DNA of 29,303 bases from a virus. The stretch covers positions 1-29,303 of IMG/VR virus record IMGVR_UViG_3300027704_000115. One strand, written 5' to 3'. The notes under the pieces were generated by a model, which had not been told where the DNA came from, made no database searches, and saw nothing but the letters and a program-made list of their open reading frames with translations. Each line of letters opens with the position of its first letter. The stretch's first letter is position 1. Both the position numbers and the translations under genes were made by a program. This document shows positions 9,027 to 19,300 of the stretch, piece by piece.

Positions 9027-12000
9027 TTATTCGCCTACTAATTCAGATTGTGATAATTGTGTAATTATTTTTACATCATTTGATGTTGTTACTGCCATAA
9101 ATATTTCATTCAATGCACAAGAGATACTTAGTAACTTTGTGAACTCATTCGTAGAATATTTAGGAGTAATTACTACACTCGAAATATAGTCTCCTAGTTC
9201 TTGATGCAAGTATGCCGCCAGTTCTGAGAAGTAGAATGTCGCTCCAAAATCCCAGTTGTCAATTGAAAAGTATTCATTCACTTTCGTAGACACTGCGGTT
9301 TTGATTTCGCTGTCTGTGTATCCAACTCCCAACTTTTTAATTACCTTAAACACTGCTTGATTCTCTGTTGTAGCATATGAACCAAATAGATATTTAAACT
9401 CTGCGGGAATATAAGCAACATGGTCTGCAATGGCAGCCTTAGGCTCAATTGTAGTCATTAGTTTTTTCAATTCATAATTATTTGGTGGTACTGGTTGTTT
9501 AGTTGTAAAATCTTTTGCTATCCATTTGCTTACATTTCTAACATAATCAGAACTCAACACATACATATCAATAATATTACTTGTGCTAGGATTTATTCGT
9601 TTGTTTAAATCTGCATAATGGTCCCATCTGAAACTTGTAAATGTGTCTTCGACAAATGATACTCCTTCTTTCACTGAATATGATATTGAGTTGTGTACTA
9701 TGTTTTCTCCACTGCCGACAATGTTGTTTATACCTGTAGACCAAACTCCGGCTATTCGTTTATACCAAACTGGTGTTGCGGGAGTTGTGTTATACCACAA
9801 GACAGCAGTCAAAGGGACGGTTGAATCTGGAACTCCTGGAACAAAGGCGCCATCCTTAAAGTCTTCTGGTGCCGCATATGCATAATTCGATGCTCTGTCG
9901 TATGTTACTCCTTCTACTTTATATGATTCTGTTACCATTTTCTTTCCAGCAGTAATGGTAAAGACTTCATATGGATTACCGTTTGTATTTCCTGCGAACA
10001 ACTTAACTTTTGTATTATCTTTGTAACCTGCAGTAGTGTAGTAGTCGTCATATACGTGTGATGCTAATGTTTTGTATGCCGTATCTATTTGTTTTCCTTC
10101 AACTTGTAATTTGAATGATGCTGATACTCTCACTGAGAAGCCAGCAATATCTGATAGAGTTGCCGGTGAGCCAGTAAATACGTCAATTTTGTCAAGTAGT
10201 GAAACGGCATATGTCCAGAATACAATTTTATATGTTGTGCCAGAAACGAGTGTAACTGTAGTATGGTTTGCATCAATAAAAGAACCAGTTTCTGTTCTAA
10301 GAAGAACGTTACTCGTGGTAAGTGCGGTTGCACTTGATATTGTAAATTGTCCATATGGATATTGTTTGAACTTGATATCTTGGTCTAGTGTGTTGATGTT
10401 TAATTGGTTCTGATTGCCGGCGGCATTTGCATCAGTGTCTGCGTGTTGGAATGGCAAAGTAAATGTATACTCTGTAGTTCCAGTATCAAAAGAAGTTACT
10501 ATGCCTGTTCCACTTTGTTCAACATTATCAGTCGTGTCAATAAACGAAAATTTACTACCAGCATTACTGAAATAAGTTGTTGATGGAATTCCTTTGAATG
10601 CAAAAGTATTCAAATCAGCCGTGCTAATTGTTGCAAAACTACTGTCTGCATTAGAATGGTCTTCAGCGCCAGAGTAGTTGATAGTAATATTTGATGTTGA
10701 AAGATTTGTGTCTGTTGATGCTGATACCACACTGTCTAGTCCAATTTCGCCTGCTAATGATGTTACGGTAGATAAGTCATCAATTCTCAGAGTAAGTTTG
10801 TCTATTTCATCACCTAAACCTAAATCTGTCGCATCACCAATATCTTTACCGGTATCAGTTGTTGGTGAATATATCTGGGCTCTAGTTAATGGATATTCTA
10901 CACCATCTGGTGATACCAGAGCATGTGAATAAGTTAGGCCTTCAACACCGCCACTAGTTTGAGTGAAGTTGTATGATTCTCTGGTACCAGTGTGTAGATA
11001 TTTGGCGGTAAATTGTGCACCCGTACTGTTATAAACTGCTGAGTTAGAAATTGGTGCTTGTCCCACTGTAATTTTTTCATTAGTTTCTGATGCTGTATAT
11101 TTAAATACAGGGTCAGAACCTGATAAGTAATTGAGATATATTGTATCTCGTTGAGTTAGATTCGTTTCATTATCGACTACATTAGTATTGTTGCCATAGA
11201 AAAACTTAACCTGCTCTTTACTTTCAAATGCAACCTTTTTACCGGTAAATTGTGTTAGGTATTCTGATTCATTATCTCTAATTCCAGAAGTGTAGTTAAA
11301 CACTACATGTATTTGTGAAGGAGTAGCCCCAGTGTGAATTTGCCATTCCCATTCTTGTGCCATACCGGCTTTCAGTGCATACTTCAATGTAAATGTTGTT
11401 TCTGAAACGCTGTCTACTTTGGCCTTAATTGCTTTAACCTCTGCGTCTGTGAATTTTGTTCTTACACCTCTTATCATTTTTACAATTTTTTGGGTGGAGT
11501 TAGCACCAGTTTTTCCTGAAATTGATTTATCTAGTGTATAGTTTGTTGTACCGTCACTAAGTTTTGTACCTATTGCTACAACTTTTGCATATGTTGTTAT
11601 TGCGCCAATAGTCAATTCAAAAATATCTCCTTCAAATACTTTGCCATCTATTGTAGCATTTACAATCATTGAATTATTTGTGGATACTGTAAATGATTTG
11701 TTCACTGGTACATTTATACCAACCGCATTATTATACTTGTAGTAAAATTGATTCAATAGGCTCGGATGTTTTATTGCTTTAGTAAGTTCATTTCTTATAA
11801 AATTATCACTTTTGCCTTGTTCTTTGTTATAACTTAAAGGAACTTTTACTACTTCATCTTCAACAAATAGACTTCCATCTGTGCCCGTCACACTTAAATT
11901 TGAGTGATGCCCGATTACATCGTCCATCTCAAAGTAGCGAGATTTGCCGGCAAATGATGTGTTTACTGATTTTACTTTTCTAACTACGTTGCTGCCGAGA

Positions 12001-13331
12001 CTTAATGGATATACGTTATAATCTTGTGCGTTTACCATTCTGTCTTGTGAGTAATAACTTCTAGGTGCAATTCTACGAACACTTGCGTATGTTTCGCCAG
12101 CGTAGTTCTCAGAGAAGTCTTTAGTACTTGACATTGTGAATGTTAGACTATATGTTCTGTCGTCACTTCCTATATATGGAATTGTTATATCTACGTTAGT
12201 GATGTCGTTTGATTCTACAGAAAAGTTATCGTTGTCTGCTGTTCTGAACCATGTTCTGTAGTTGCCACTTGCGGCATTACCAAATACGCCATCTGGGTAA
12301 GTTAATTCGATTGAGTTATTGTCAAGTGAACCCACACTTACTATATCGCCAGAGCCCGTTCGTAAAGCATTATAAATTGCAGTTTCACGGGTAGAGTTGT
12401 CTACTTTCGTTACACTTGAAACATAGGTATTATTCGAATCCGTTTTCGTAACCCAAACATCACTGTTTGATATGTTTACTCCATTTACCTTCTGTCTTCT
12501 ATTTGAAATCACTGTTCTATAATTTTTATCTTCGTACCCCAATTGTCCTGCAACTGCGTAAACAAAGAATCCTGTTCTATCACTAGCAGAGCCCAAGTTG
12601 TCGTTTCTGTTTATAAGTGTAAACTTTTTAGAAAGATTTGGTTCGTCTTCGTAAAATGTTGTTAGTGTCTGGTCTAGCACAATACGGACTGCCTCAAAAT
12701 TTCTGGAAGCGCCTGCTATTGAACTAGCAAATGGATAATTTATGTTCTTTGAAGTTGGAGATTCATTTATTTCATATAAAGAGTAGTCTACCTCATCAAG
12801 AGTCATTGTAGACGCTGGATTTTGAATTTTTGTATTTCCAGTGAATGCCGAATTTAGAACACCAATAAAGTTCTCATACCAATCAGCATTATTGCTGTCG
12901 TTCCAATTTACAATTTTTCCTGCAAGAGATAACCCTTCGTTGTCCAATACTTCTTCATTAGTTGTGACACTTGAAATCTTCATAAAGCCCTTTGCGTTGA
13001 TTGGGCGTGTCTTATTATATCCAAGTGATTTTGCCATTTGAAGAATACTGGCTCTACGTTCAGCAGTGTCCATGAAGTTTTCACGGGTATTCATATCCAA
13101 TCTGAATGCTAAACTGTGTCCCATGTATGCGACTAAATCTAAGATTGCGATAAATTCAGAACTTGCAACAAAGTCATTAAACTTGTCGGGATAAGTCTGT
13201 GCTGTATAATCTAGAAGTGCTGTTCTAATTGTGTCAAAATCATATGCTTTAAGGCTAATATTGGAAAATGCTGTATATACTGCTGTCCAACTTTCACTTG
13301 CGAATAGATTGTCTGTACGTTCTTGGCTCAT
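9027..13331 (-). CDS. gp6: Baseplate wedge protein gp6, greatly enlarged (1434 aa)
   Basis: T4 gp6 forms the inner wedge ring that ties wedges together and triggers sheath contraction. The N-terminal 110 residues carry the family pattern EFIAILDLVAYMGHSLAFRL followed by NTRENFMDTAERR and LGYN. The C-terminal 120 residues carry the matching end domain (KYLFGSYATTENQ, GYTDSEIK, the WDFGATFYFSELAAYLHQ region). Between these lie about 1100 residues of beta-rich Ser/Thr/Asn sequence. T4 gp6 is about 660 residues, so this protein is more than twice as long, with the extra material inserted centrally. The gene starts 13 nt after the gp25 stop and ends one base before the next ATG, so gp25, gp6 and the giant protein form one operon. 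Family assignment is firm; the role of the insert is unknown. Confidence 0.88.
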   Translation of the reverse strand: MSQERTDNLFASESWTAVYTAFSNISLKAYDFDTIRTALLDYTAQTYPDKFNDFVASSEFIAILDLVAYMGHSLAFRLDMNTRENFMDTAERRASILQMAKSLGYNKTRPINAKGFMKISSVTTNEEVLDNEGLSLAGKIVNWNDSNNADWYENFIGVLNSAFTGNTKIQNPASTMTLDEVDYSLYEINESPTSKNINYPFASSIAGASRNFEAVRIVLDQTLTTFYEDEPNLSKKFTLINRNDNLGSASDRTGFFVYAVAGQLGYEDKNYRTVISNRRQKVNGVNISNSDVWVTKTDSNNTYVSSVTKVDNSTRETAIYNALRTGSGDIVSVGSLDNNSIELTYPDGVFGNAASGNYRTWFRTADNDNFSVESNDITNVDITIPYIGSDDRTYSLTFTMSSTKDFSENYAGETYASVRRIAPRSYYSQDRMVNAQDYNVYPLSLGSNVVRKVKSVNTSFAGKSRYFEMDDVIGHHSNLSVTGTDGSLFVEDEVVKVPLSYNKEQGKSDNFIRNELTKAIKHPSLLNQFYYKYNNAVGINVPVNKSFTVSTNNSMIVNATIDGKVFEGDIFELTIGAITTYAKVVAIGTKLSDGTTNYTLDKSISGKTGANSTQKIVKMIRGVRTKFTDAEVKAIKAKVDSVSETTFTLKYALKAGMAQEWEWQIHTGATPSQIHVVFNYTSGIRDNESEYLTQFTGKKVAFESKEQVKFFYGNNTNVVDNETNLTQRDTIYLNYLSGSDPVFKYTASETNEKITVGQAPISNSAVYNSTGAQFTAKYLHTGTRESYNFTQTSGGVEGLTYSHALVSPDGVEYPLTRAQIYSPTTDTGKDIGDATDLGLGDEIDKLTLRIDDLSTVTSLAGEIGLDSVVSASTDTNLSTSNITINYSGAEDHSNADSSFATISTADLNTFAFKGIPSTTYFSNAGSKFSFIDTTDNVEQSGTGIVTSFDTGTTEYTFTLPFQHADTDANAAGNQNQLNINTLDQDIKFKQYPYGQFTISSATALTTSNVLLRTETGSFIDANHTTVTLVSGTTYKIVFWTYAVSLLDKIDVFTGSPATLSDIAGFSVRVSASFKLQVEGKQIDTAYKTLASHVYDDYYTTAGYKDNTKVKLFAGNTNGNPYEVFTITAGKKMVTESYKVEGVTYDRASNYAYAAPEDFKDGAFVPGVPDSTVPLTAVLWYNTTPATPVWYKRIAGVWSTGINNIVGSGENIVHNSISYSVKEGVSFVEDTFTSFRWDHYADLNKRINPSTSNIIDMYVLSSDYVRNVSKWIAKDFTTKQPVPPNNYELKKLMTTIEPKAAIADHVAYIPAEFKYLFGSYATTENQAVFKVIKKLGVGYTDSEIKTAVSTKVNEYFSIDNWDFGATFYFSELAAYLHQELGDYISSVVITPKYSTNEFTKLLSISCALNEIFMAVTTSNDVKIITQLSQSELVGE

Positions 13332-13344
13332 AATGGTCTCTCTA

Positions 13345-13701
13345 TTATTCTCTGTCTAAATCGATACTTAATTCTACTGGCTCATTTGTAGGCAGAATTG
13401 CAAGTCTCAACATAGCGTTTATTGTATGGTCCGAGTCTGTAACTTCTACACTAACAAAGGTACATCTTGGGTCATCGTTTATAATATTCGTTAAATCTTC
13501 TTTAATTAACTCAGTAGTTTCAGCAGTTAGTGGCTCAAACATCATTTCGTGTATAATTGACCCATAAGTAGGCAACATCACACGTTCACCCCTACGAGTC
13601 ATGATATGATTCATAAGGTCTTCAATCACCAAGTCTTTATCATGTAACTCGTGATTTATTGCTTTTAAATTTTTGGTACTGAACCCTGCGAATGTTGGCA
13701 T
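13345..13701 (-). CDS. gp25: Baseplate wedge protein gp25 (GPW/gp25 family)
   Basis: This 118-aa protein has the compact family size. The core reads NHIMTRRGERVMLPTYGS, then IIHEMMFEPL, with a DDPR triplet in the place of the family's conserved EPR turn (residues about 77-80). gp25 is the small wedge protein that contacts the sheath initiator and is shared with contractile injection systems (TssE). It is the first gene of the second minus-strand unit, starting 34 nt downstream of a GATAAATA late-promoter word. The ribosome binding site is weak (AGAGAAAA, distant from the ATG). In this genome it is separated from the upstream baseplate genes by the inverted clpP gene. Confidence 0.88.
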   Translation of the reverse strand: MPTFAGFSTKNLKAINHELHDKDLVIEDLMNHIMTRRGERVMLPTYGSIIHEMMFEPLTAETTELIKEDLTNIINDDPRCTFVSVEVTDSDHTINAMLRLAILPTNEPVELSIDLDRE

Positions 13702-13734
13702 ATCTATTATTTTCTCTGTAGTTTATGTTACATG

Positions 13735-13742
13735 TATTTATC
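13735..13742 (-). promoter_or_regulatory. Late-promoter-like word GATAAATA upstream of gp25
   Basis: Read on the minus strand the sequence is GATAAATAC. It matches the T4 late consensus TATAAATA at 7 of 8 positions and lies 33 nt upstream of the gp25 ATG. The same nine bases occur upstream of the gp48-like gene (21987-21994), also just ahead of the first gene of a minus-strand unit. A gp55 homologue is encoded in the window, so use by gp55-RNA polymerase is a reasonable inference. Confidence 0.6.
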
Positions 13743-13767
13743 TCTACATAAACTTCGCAGTTTTTGA

Positions 13768-13796
13768 TTGACAAATGGATGCAATTCTGTTATTAT
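13768..13796 (+). promoter_or_regulatory. Sigma70-type promoter for clpP
   Basis: A perfect TTGACA (13768-13773) is followed by a 17-nt spacer and TATTAT (13791-13796), one mismatch from TATAAT. The bases around the predicted start (TGTTATTATAGTACTAAAT, 13789-13807) closely match those at the gp55 promoter. The clpP ATG follows 42 nt after the -10 box. The promoter points away from gp25, so the interval is a divergent early/late control region. Confidence 0.75.
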
Positions 13797-13838
13797 AGTA
13801 CTAAATAATAGTAATAATCACAACAAGGATAACAAATT

Positions 13839-14429
13839 ATGCCAAATTTAGTACCAATGGTCGTTGACCAGTCAGCAAATGGAGAACGCAGTTACGATAT
13901 TTTCTCTCGTTTATTAAAAGAAAGAGTTATATTTCTGACTAGTGAAGTGAATGATTACCAAGCAGATTTGATTTGTGCCCAGTTATTGTTCTTAGAAGCA
14001 GAGAATTCAGACAAAGATATACATTTTTATATCAATTCTCCTGGTGGAGCAGTTACGTCTGGCATGGCAATATATGATACTATGCAGTTCATTACTTCTC
14101 CAGTAGCAACAACAGTAATGGGGCAAGCATGTTCTATGGGTTCACTACTAGCACAAGCAGGTGCTGAAGGTAAAAGATATATATTGCCTAACGCACGTAC
14201 AATGATTCATCAACCATCGGGTGGTGCTGGTGGACAAGCAACTGATATGAAGATTCAAGTAGATGAAATCATGAAGATGAAAGAGAGATTAACTGGAATT
14301 TATGTAACACATAATACTGCCGAAAAGACATTCGAAGAATTAACAGAAGCAATGGAACGTGATAATTTTATGTCAGCGGAAGAGACTGTTGCGTTTGGAC
14401 TAGCAGATAAAGTTATAGATAAGCGTTAG
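13839..14429 (+). CDS. clpP: ClpP serine protease, complete
   Basis: This 196-aa protein is a canonical ClpP, the barrel-shaped proteolytic subunit that works with ClpX or ClpA unfoldases in the cytoplasm. The N-terminus ([20 protein letters not shown]) matches bacterial ClpP. The catalytic triad is intact: Ser99 in GQACSMGSL, His124 in MIHQPSGG and Asp175 in [10 protein letters not shown]. Length is normal. No Clp ATPase is visible here, so it probably pairs with the host unfoldase. It has its own sigma70-type promoter and a site AAGGAT 8-9 nt before the ATG. It lies antisense inside the baseplate cluster between gp25 and the lysozyme-like gene, and its TAG overlaps the TAA of that convergent gene. 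It looks like a host-derived insertion expressed earlier than its neighbours. A role as prohead protease is less likely because of its full ClpP form and its context. Confidence 0.95.
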   Translation: MPNLVPMVVDQSANGERSYDIFSRLLKERVIFLTSEVNDYQADLICAQLLFLEAENSDKDIHFYINSPGGAVTSGMAIYDTMQFITSPVATTVMGQACSMGSLLAQAGAEGKRYILPNARTMIHQPSGGAGGQATDMKIQVDEIMKMKERLTGIYVTHNTAEKTFEELTEAMERDNFMSAEETVAFGLADKVIDKR

Positions 14430-15058
14430 ATACCAGGTACGAAACTAAACATCTGAGCAGTTTTTATTTTACGTTGAGCAAGAATGTTATCAACCTTGCC
14501 ATTCTTCTTTATATCTTTTTGAAGTTCGTCTGTTATTGAATACCAATCTTTTGTGTTTATAAGTTTTGTGACTGTACTCTTTTCTATAGTACTAACACCT
14601 TCATAAAAAAAGTGATATAGTAACGCATCATATTGTGGTTGTGCAATCTTTACTGTGATAAATTTCTCTAGTACATTGCCAATATTTCTTAGTTGTTTCT
14701 CTAAAATAAATTGTGCCGCTCCAGTCGTTATCTTCTTTGCCGATATATCTACACGAGTAGAGGCAGAAGTAATATAACCATATTCTATTTCTGTATCTGA
14801 AATATTATAGTTGTAGCCCACTACGTTATTGAGAACTGTAGTTGTTGGTGTGTTATCTAATATGATGGCGTCTTTGCTCACTGATGAAAATGTTAAATCT
14901 TTCACATCATTCAGGTCAACTCTTATGTGGGAAAGAATATAAGTCGGATTTCCATTTTCGTGGTAATCTATTCCTAAAAATGTGCCAATATCTGTTATAA
15001 CATTTAATGGCATTTGGATATAATTTAGCAATGAGCCTGGTCGTTTATCATATATCAT
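14426..15058 (-). CDS. Lysozyme-fold (GH24-like) baseplate-associated protein
   Basis: The 210-aa protein starts in the TAATG overlap with the gp5 stop, so it is coupled to gp5. Residues 105-204 follow the phage lysozyme (GH24) pattern: '[16 protein letters not shown]' at 108-123, then [15 protein letters not shown] at 140-154 (family: QfdALvsFaFNvG), STVTKLIN at 161-168 (family: STLLrkLN) and [11 protein letters not shown] at 194-204 (family: RR..E..lf). The expected N-terminal catalytic Glu-Asp-Thr arrangement is not clear. The segment before residue 90 does not look like a lysozyme active site, so the enzyme may be degenerate. T4 gp5 contains its lysozyme domain internally; the gp5 here lacks it, which makes a split-off lysozyme module attractive. 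The fold assignment is by pattern only. Confidence 0.5.
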   Translation of the reverse strand: MIYDKRPGSLLNYIQMPLNVITDIGTFLGIDYHENGNPTYILSHIRVDLNDVKDLTFSSVSKDAIILDNTPTTTVLNNVVGYNYNISDTEIEYGYITSASTRVDISAKKITTGAAQFILEKQLRNIGNVLEKFITVKIAQPQYDALLYHFFYEGVSTIEKSTVTKLINTKDWYSITDELQKDIKKNGKVDNILAQRKIKTAQMFSFVPGI

Positions 15059-16329
15059 TATTTTGTTCCTGAATTCTTTAAACCTTCTTCACTTGCTTGT
15101 GAATATGCAAAGTCACTTGTTGTTAGTTTTTTAGCATGAGGTCTAGTAAATGGTTCATGCGATGGCATCTCAGATACAATCGTATCTTTAAGTATTACTG
15201 ATTCTAAGTTTTCATCAATATCTGCTTTCTCACTCACTAAAATAAGTTCTGATTTTGGTGCTATTGGACCATTTAACTCTAACATATTGCCAGTAGTTAC
15301 ATAACAACTAATACCAACATTAATCTTCATTGCTGATTCACCTGTGAAAAATTGGTCGCCCTTACTTCGTAAATGTAATTCTTCGCCTGCATTAATCTTA
15401 GTGGTTTTAATACTACGCATATTAATATTTTCTCCTGCTTCGATATTAATATTTTTGTCTGCTCGTAAATTAAAGTCTTTCTGAGTTCTCATGTTCATTG
15501 AACCGTTAGCATATACATTCACTTCTCCACTTGCTCCAATCTCTATCCATCCAGTGCCACTACTATTAATAATATGAATAAAATCATTACCACCATCTAA
15601 CGTAATCGAACTACCAGAAGATGTTGTTATTTTTATTTGCTCAGGATGTACAGTACCGTTATCTTCTATGCTTCCGTCATCCATTGATATAGATGAGCCA
15701 CCCGATGTTTTCATGCCGTAAACTTTAGAGTGTTGGGTTGATTGTTCGCCTTTGCTGTTTATATATCCACCGTCTCTACGAGGAGTAGTAGTTGTTGGAC
15801 CTCTAAGGTCATCACTAAATGTTCCTTGTGCGCCTAATATTTTATTCATTGCGGAGTTAGGAATTTCTGCACCGTCTAGTTCAGCCGCAGTTGCATCAAG
15901 GTGATTTTTCATAACAGGAGTGTCAACAAATGCGCCTTCACCTATGCCAGAACCATCAACCTTTGGATTTCCTTTAATACCACCAGCAACTATATCTACT
16001 GTATCTGACACTGTTGCAAACCAATACGAATCATCCGTTGAGTTAACGTCTGCGAAGAATACAAGAATTTCCATACCTGTCTTATCAGGAACATGGAACA
16101 TGGAGCCAGTTTTTGCGTGGCTAAATATTCTAGGCACTTCAGGTGACATACCAAGTGATGGAATATAGGCGGCGACTCTACCTTGTCCAGTGGTGTCAAT
16201 CAATTTTTCTCCTGCAGGTGTTTCTGTAATAACAACTGCTTTATAGATATTACCTAATCTTGCAAGAATAGGACTTGTATTCTCTGCTTGTTTATCATTT
16301 CTATTCTGTATTAATGTACTATCTACCAT
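15058..16329 (-). CDS. gp5: Baseplate hub/tail spike protein gp5-like (OB fold and beta-helix)
   Basis: The 423-aa product has an N-terminal OB-fold-type region (about 20-115, with IYKAVVITE, GRVAAYIP and KTGMEILVFFAD). A linker with Pro/Gly/Thr follows, then a run of short beta-strand repeats at about 215-330 (GWIEIGASGEVNVYANGS, MNMRTQKDFNLRADKNI, NIEAGENINMRS). This is the layout of gp5/VgrG-type spike proteins, where the repeats form the trimeric needle below the hub. T4 gp5 (575 aa) has a lysozyme domain between OB fold and needle; no such domain is present here, but the next gene encodes a lysozyme-like protein. The ATG overlaps the previous gene's stop by 7 nt (ATGGTAG), with GGGAG six bases upstream. 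The C-terminal 60 residues are polar and of unknown role. Confidence 0.8.
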   Translation of the reverse strand: MVDSTLIQNRNDKQAENTSPILARLGNIYKAVVITETPAGEKLIDTTGQGRVAAYIPSLGMSPEVPRIFSHAKTGSMFHVPDKTGMEILVFFADVNSTDDSYWFATVSDTVDIVAGGIKGNPKVDGSGIGEGAFVDTPVMKNHLDATAAELDGAEIPNSAMNKILGAQGTFSDDLRGPTTTTPRRDGGYINSKGEQSTQHSKVYGMKTSGGSSISMDDGSIEDNGTVHPEQIKITTSSGSSITLDGGNDFIHIINSSGTGWIEIGASGEVNVYANGSMNMRTQKDFNLRADKNINIEAGENINMRSIKTTKINAGEELHLRSKGDQFFTGESAMKINVGISCYVTTGNMLELNGPIAPKSELILVSEKADIDENLESVILKDTIVSEMPSHEPFTRPHAKKLTTSDFAYSQASEEGLKNSGTK

Positions 16330-19300
16330 ATTGTACTCCCTGGTGGTTTTGTCTTGTCTATATAAAATAGGCTTTCACGCATGTAAATCTGTAAGCCATC
16401 AAAATCTTTCGTGCCATCGGTTGGATAAGTTGGCTGACCTACTGTTATTGATGGGAATAAATCTGATATTTTTTCTTTAAGCATGATATAATCCGACATG
16501 AATGCTGGATTTGAATCATCAAATGTGTTCGTGTATAAACCAAAGTAAGCACTAGGATTATCAATCGTTTTAGAAGCACCAGTTGAATCAACATATATTA
16601 ATGGTGGAAGATTATTATAGTCTTTTACCACCACCTTCGTATTCGTGTACTCATCATCAACTTCTATTGTAGTACTATGAATATCAGTTATCAAGTCATA
16701 CACTTTTCTTGCCTGATCCAGTTGTGCAACTTCATTTACAGATACATTTTTATTGAGTAATTCATCGCCCCTTTGAGAAGGAAGATAAACATCAAGTGTA
16801 TTAAGAGAAGCGTTTTCTAAAGGCATAACTAGAATTGGTTGGTACTCTATTTTTGTTTGCGAAACTGGAGTCGTTACTGGAATATATTCTGTGACTCCAT
16901 CCGTTACTATTGTTCTTACCGCAGTCGTTGTTACTGTCGGGAGAGCAAGATGATTTTTTGCTATATCTGATTCAACCTGTTGTAAAGTTTTTATATCTTC
17001 TTGTTTCTGCAGGTAATCAAAGTAATAACCACTCGTTTTTGATGTGAGTTGTGTTGCTGTTGCTACATCGTTGGTCACTGTCTCACCTAGAGTCTGTGTG
17101 TTGACTGCATCGGTTAAATTGTTTCTAGTACCAGTACCATTGGCGGCTGTACCGGCAGCAATATCATTGATTCCTTTAGCGTATGCCTCTACATTTACCC
17201 ATCCATCATCTGACAAGCCATCTATTTTTAATGACTGTGTTATTCTATTTTTCTGAGCATTTTCCATGGCGGCACGAGCAACTTCGTCTAGTGTTAACCC
17301 GCCTTGCATCATTTGTGCCGCTAAAACACCAGAACTTCTTCCATACCAGTCTTCTGCAACATCATCACTTGTTACTGAATCATAGTCAATAATATGAGCG
17401 ATTTCGTCAGATAATACTTTTACGTCATATGCTTCAGTTGAGGTTAATGTGTTTTCTTCAATGTCAACAATCTCAAGTTTTCTTGTCTCAAAACCAAAGA
17501 AACTTTTAGTGCTGTCTACAGTCTTTGAAATCAATGACTTAAAAAAGCCTTCCTCTGTCTTCTCCGCAGTGAGGTCTGCACTATAGAGGTCCGCCTTATC
17601 CCCAGGCCAATGGGGTATTTCTCCATTTATCACCACGCCTTCTACTTTTGCATTGAGTAAAGGGTCTGTTCCGTTTAATATACCGTTGTCGTGTGATGCA
17701 CCCATTGGTAGATTATATTTCCTCGCTTTAATTTCTTCTAAGATTATATTTGGAGTTCTTTCTCCAGTTGCTTTCTTAATTATTTTTTGAATTCTCTTTT
17801 GGTCATGTCCAGTAATATTTAATTCACCACCCACTGCTATTGAATATGCAGCCACTTCTTCTTCTGACAAAACAAAATCTGCATGGGTTCCCGAGTCAGC
17901 AATAACGTTATTGAAGTAATTGTTCATTTTTGTTACTGCGGCTCCAGTACCCTTTTCTTCTGGCGTAACTCCTATTGTTGCTAGTAAGGCATCTTGTGCT
18001 GATGATATTTCAGTACATGCCGATTCATCACCACCGCGACATGCGCCTGTTAAAATTCTAGTAGATTGAATATAATCATCAGCATTGTTTCTTCGAACCA
18101 TGTTATCTAGTAGAGGTGCATCATGTTTACCCAAATCACCAGTGAGATTATTTCCATTTATGCCTAGAGTCGCCGCTGTATTTTCTAATACTACGTGTGA
18201 ATTATCAACAATAGGCTTTACTTTCACTTCATTTGTAGTTGAATTTGAAAAAACACTTGTTATTGCATCCCACCCATTCGCTAGTTTTTCTTTAAATGTT
18301 GTGTCATCTGGTGGACCGCCATCAACACCAGTTCCGTAAGCACCACCTAGTGGGAAAGCGTCATTCTTTGTCATATGATTGTCGAGTGCCATTCTAACTG
18401 CTAACTCACCGTTTGCAATTACTTTGGTTGCCTCGTCCAGTGAAAGCCCCGATTTCAATAATCCCGCTAGTTTATTGGCTGTAAATGCGGCTTGTTTTTC
18501 AGCCTCAGAGATAAGTTCTACTATAACTATGTTAGTTTCAACCACGTCTACATCGTCTAGTTCTTCTATTTCTGCCACAACAACATCTTTAGTAAAATGT
18601 TCGGCAGATGTGTTCTTCACAAGAGATAGAGTTTGGGTGAATAACCCTCCAGAAAAATCACTTGTAATTCCTTTTACTGCATATAAACTTAAAATCAAGT
18701 TGCCAGTAATTACATTATCGTTGATATCTGTTCCTTTTGCTTTTCCTGAGTTTATCACTATATGTGGGAAGCCATTTGCAAATGAAGTAACAGGTGAAAA
18801 GGATTTATCAAGTAATGTTCCGCCGTTTTCATATAAAACCTTCTTTGTGTTGGCTGGCATGTATCCTTCTATAAAGAATGGGTCACCCTTAATAGTCATT
18901 TGTGCGTTGACCATACTCAACTCACCGCCTTTTGATTCATAATATTTTGTTTTGGCATTTTGCAATACAGCCTCTGCATCGCCACTTGATGATGTGAAAT
19001 TACCGGATGCGTCTTTGTATAGGAGACTTTCAAATTGAATAGGGTTCTGTGCCTGTGCTGTGAGAATTGTCCTAAAGTCATCGTTAGATAGCGTAGTAAT
19101 ATAATCATCGCCAAGTTCTTCTGCTAATATTATGTTTGGGGTATTTTTATCCCTCATTGAGTCAAACATAGATGCAGTGGAAGACTTATATCCATCCATT
19201 CTGGCACCCATACGGTCTGTTTCTCCTTTTAATAAATTTGTTGCAGTGATGTCTTGCATAGTTTCATTTAACATATCAGTTGCCTCAGTCAGTGATATCT

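Noticed and set aside
13839-14429. Prohead protease identity for the ClpP-like gene
   Set aside because: Its sequence is a normal bacterial-type ClpP with its full N-terminal region, and no portal or capsid genes are nearby.
15058-16329. Lysozyme domain inside gp5
   Set aside because: No lysozyme-like motif is seen between the OB fold and the beta-helix; the only lysozyme-like pattern is in the next gene.
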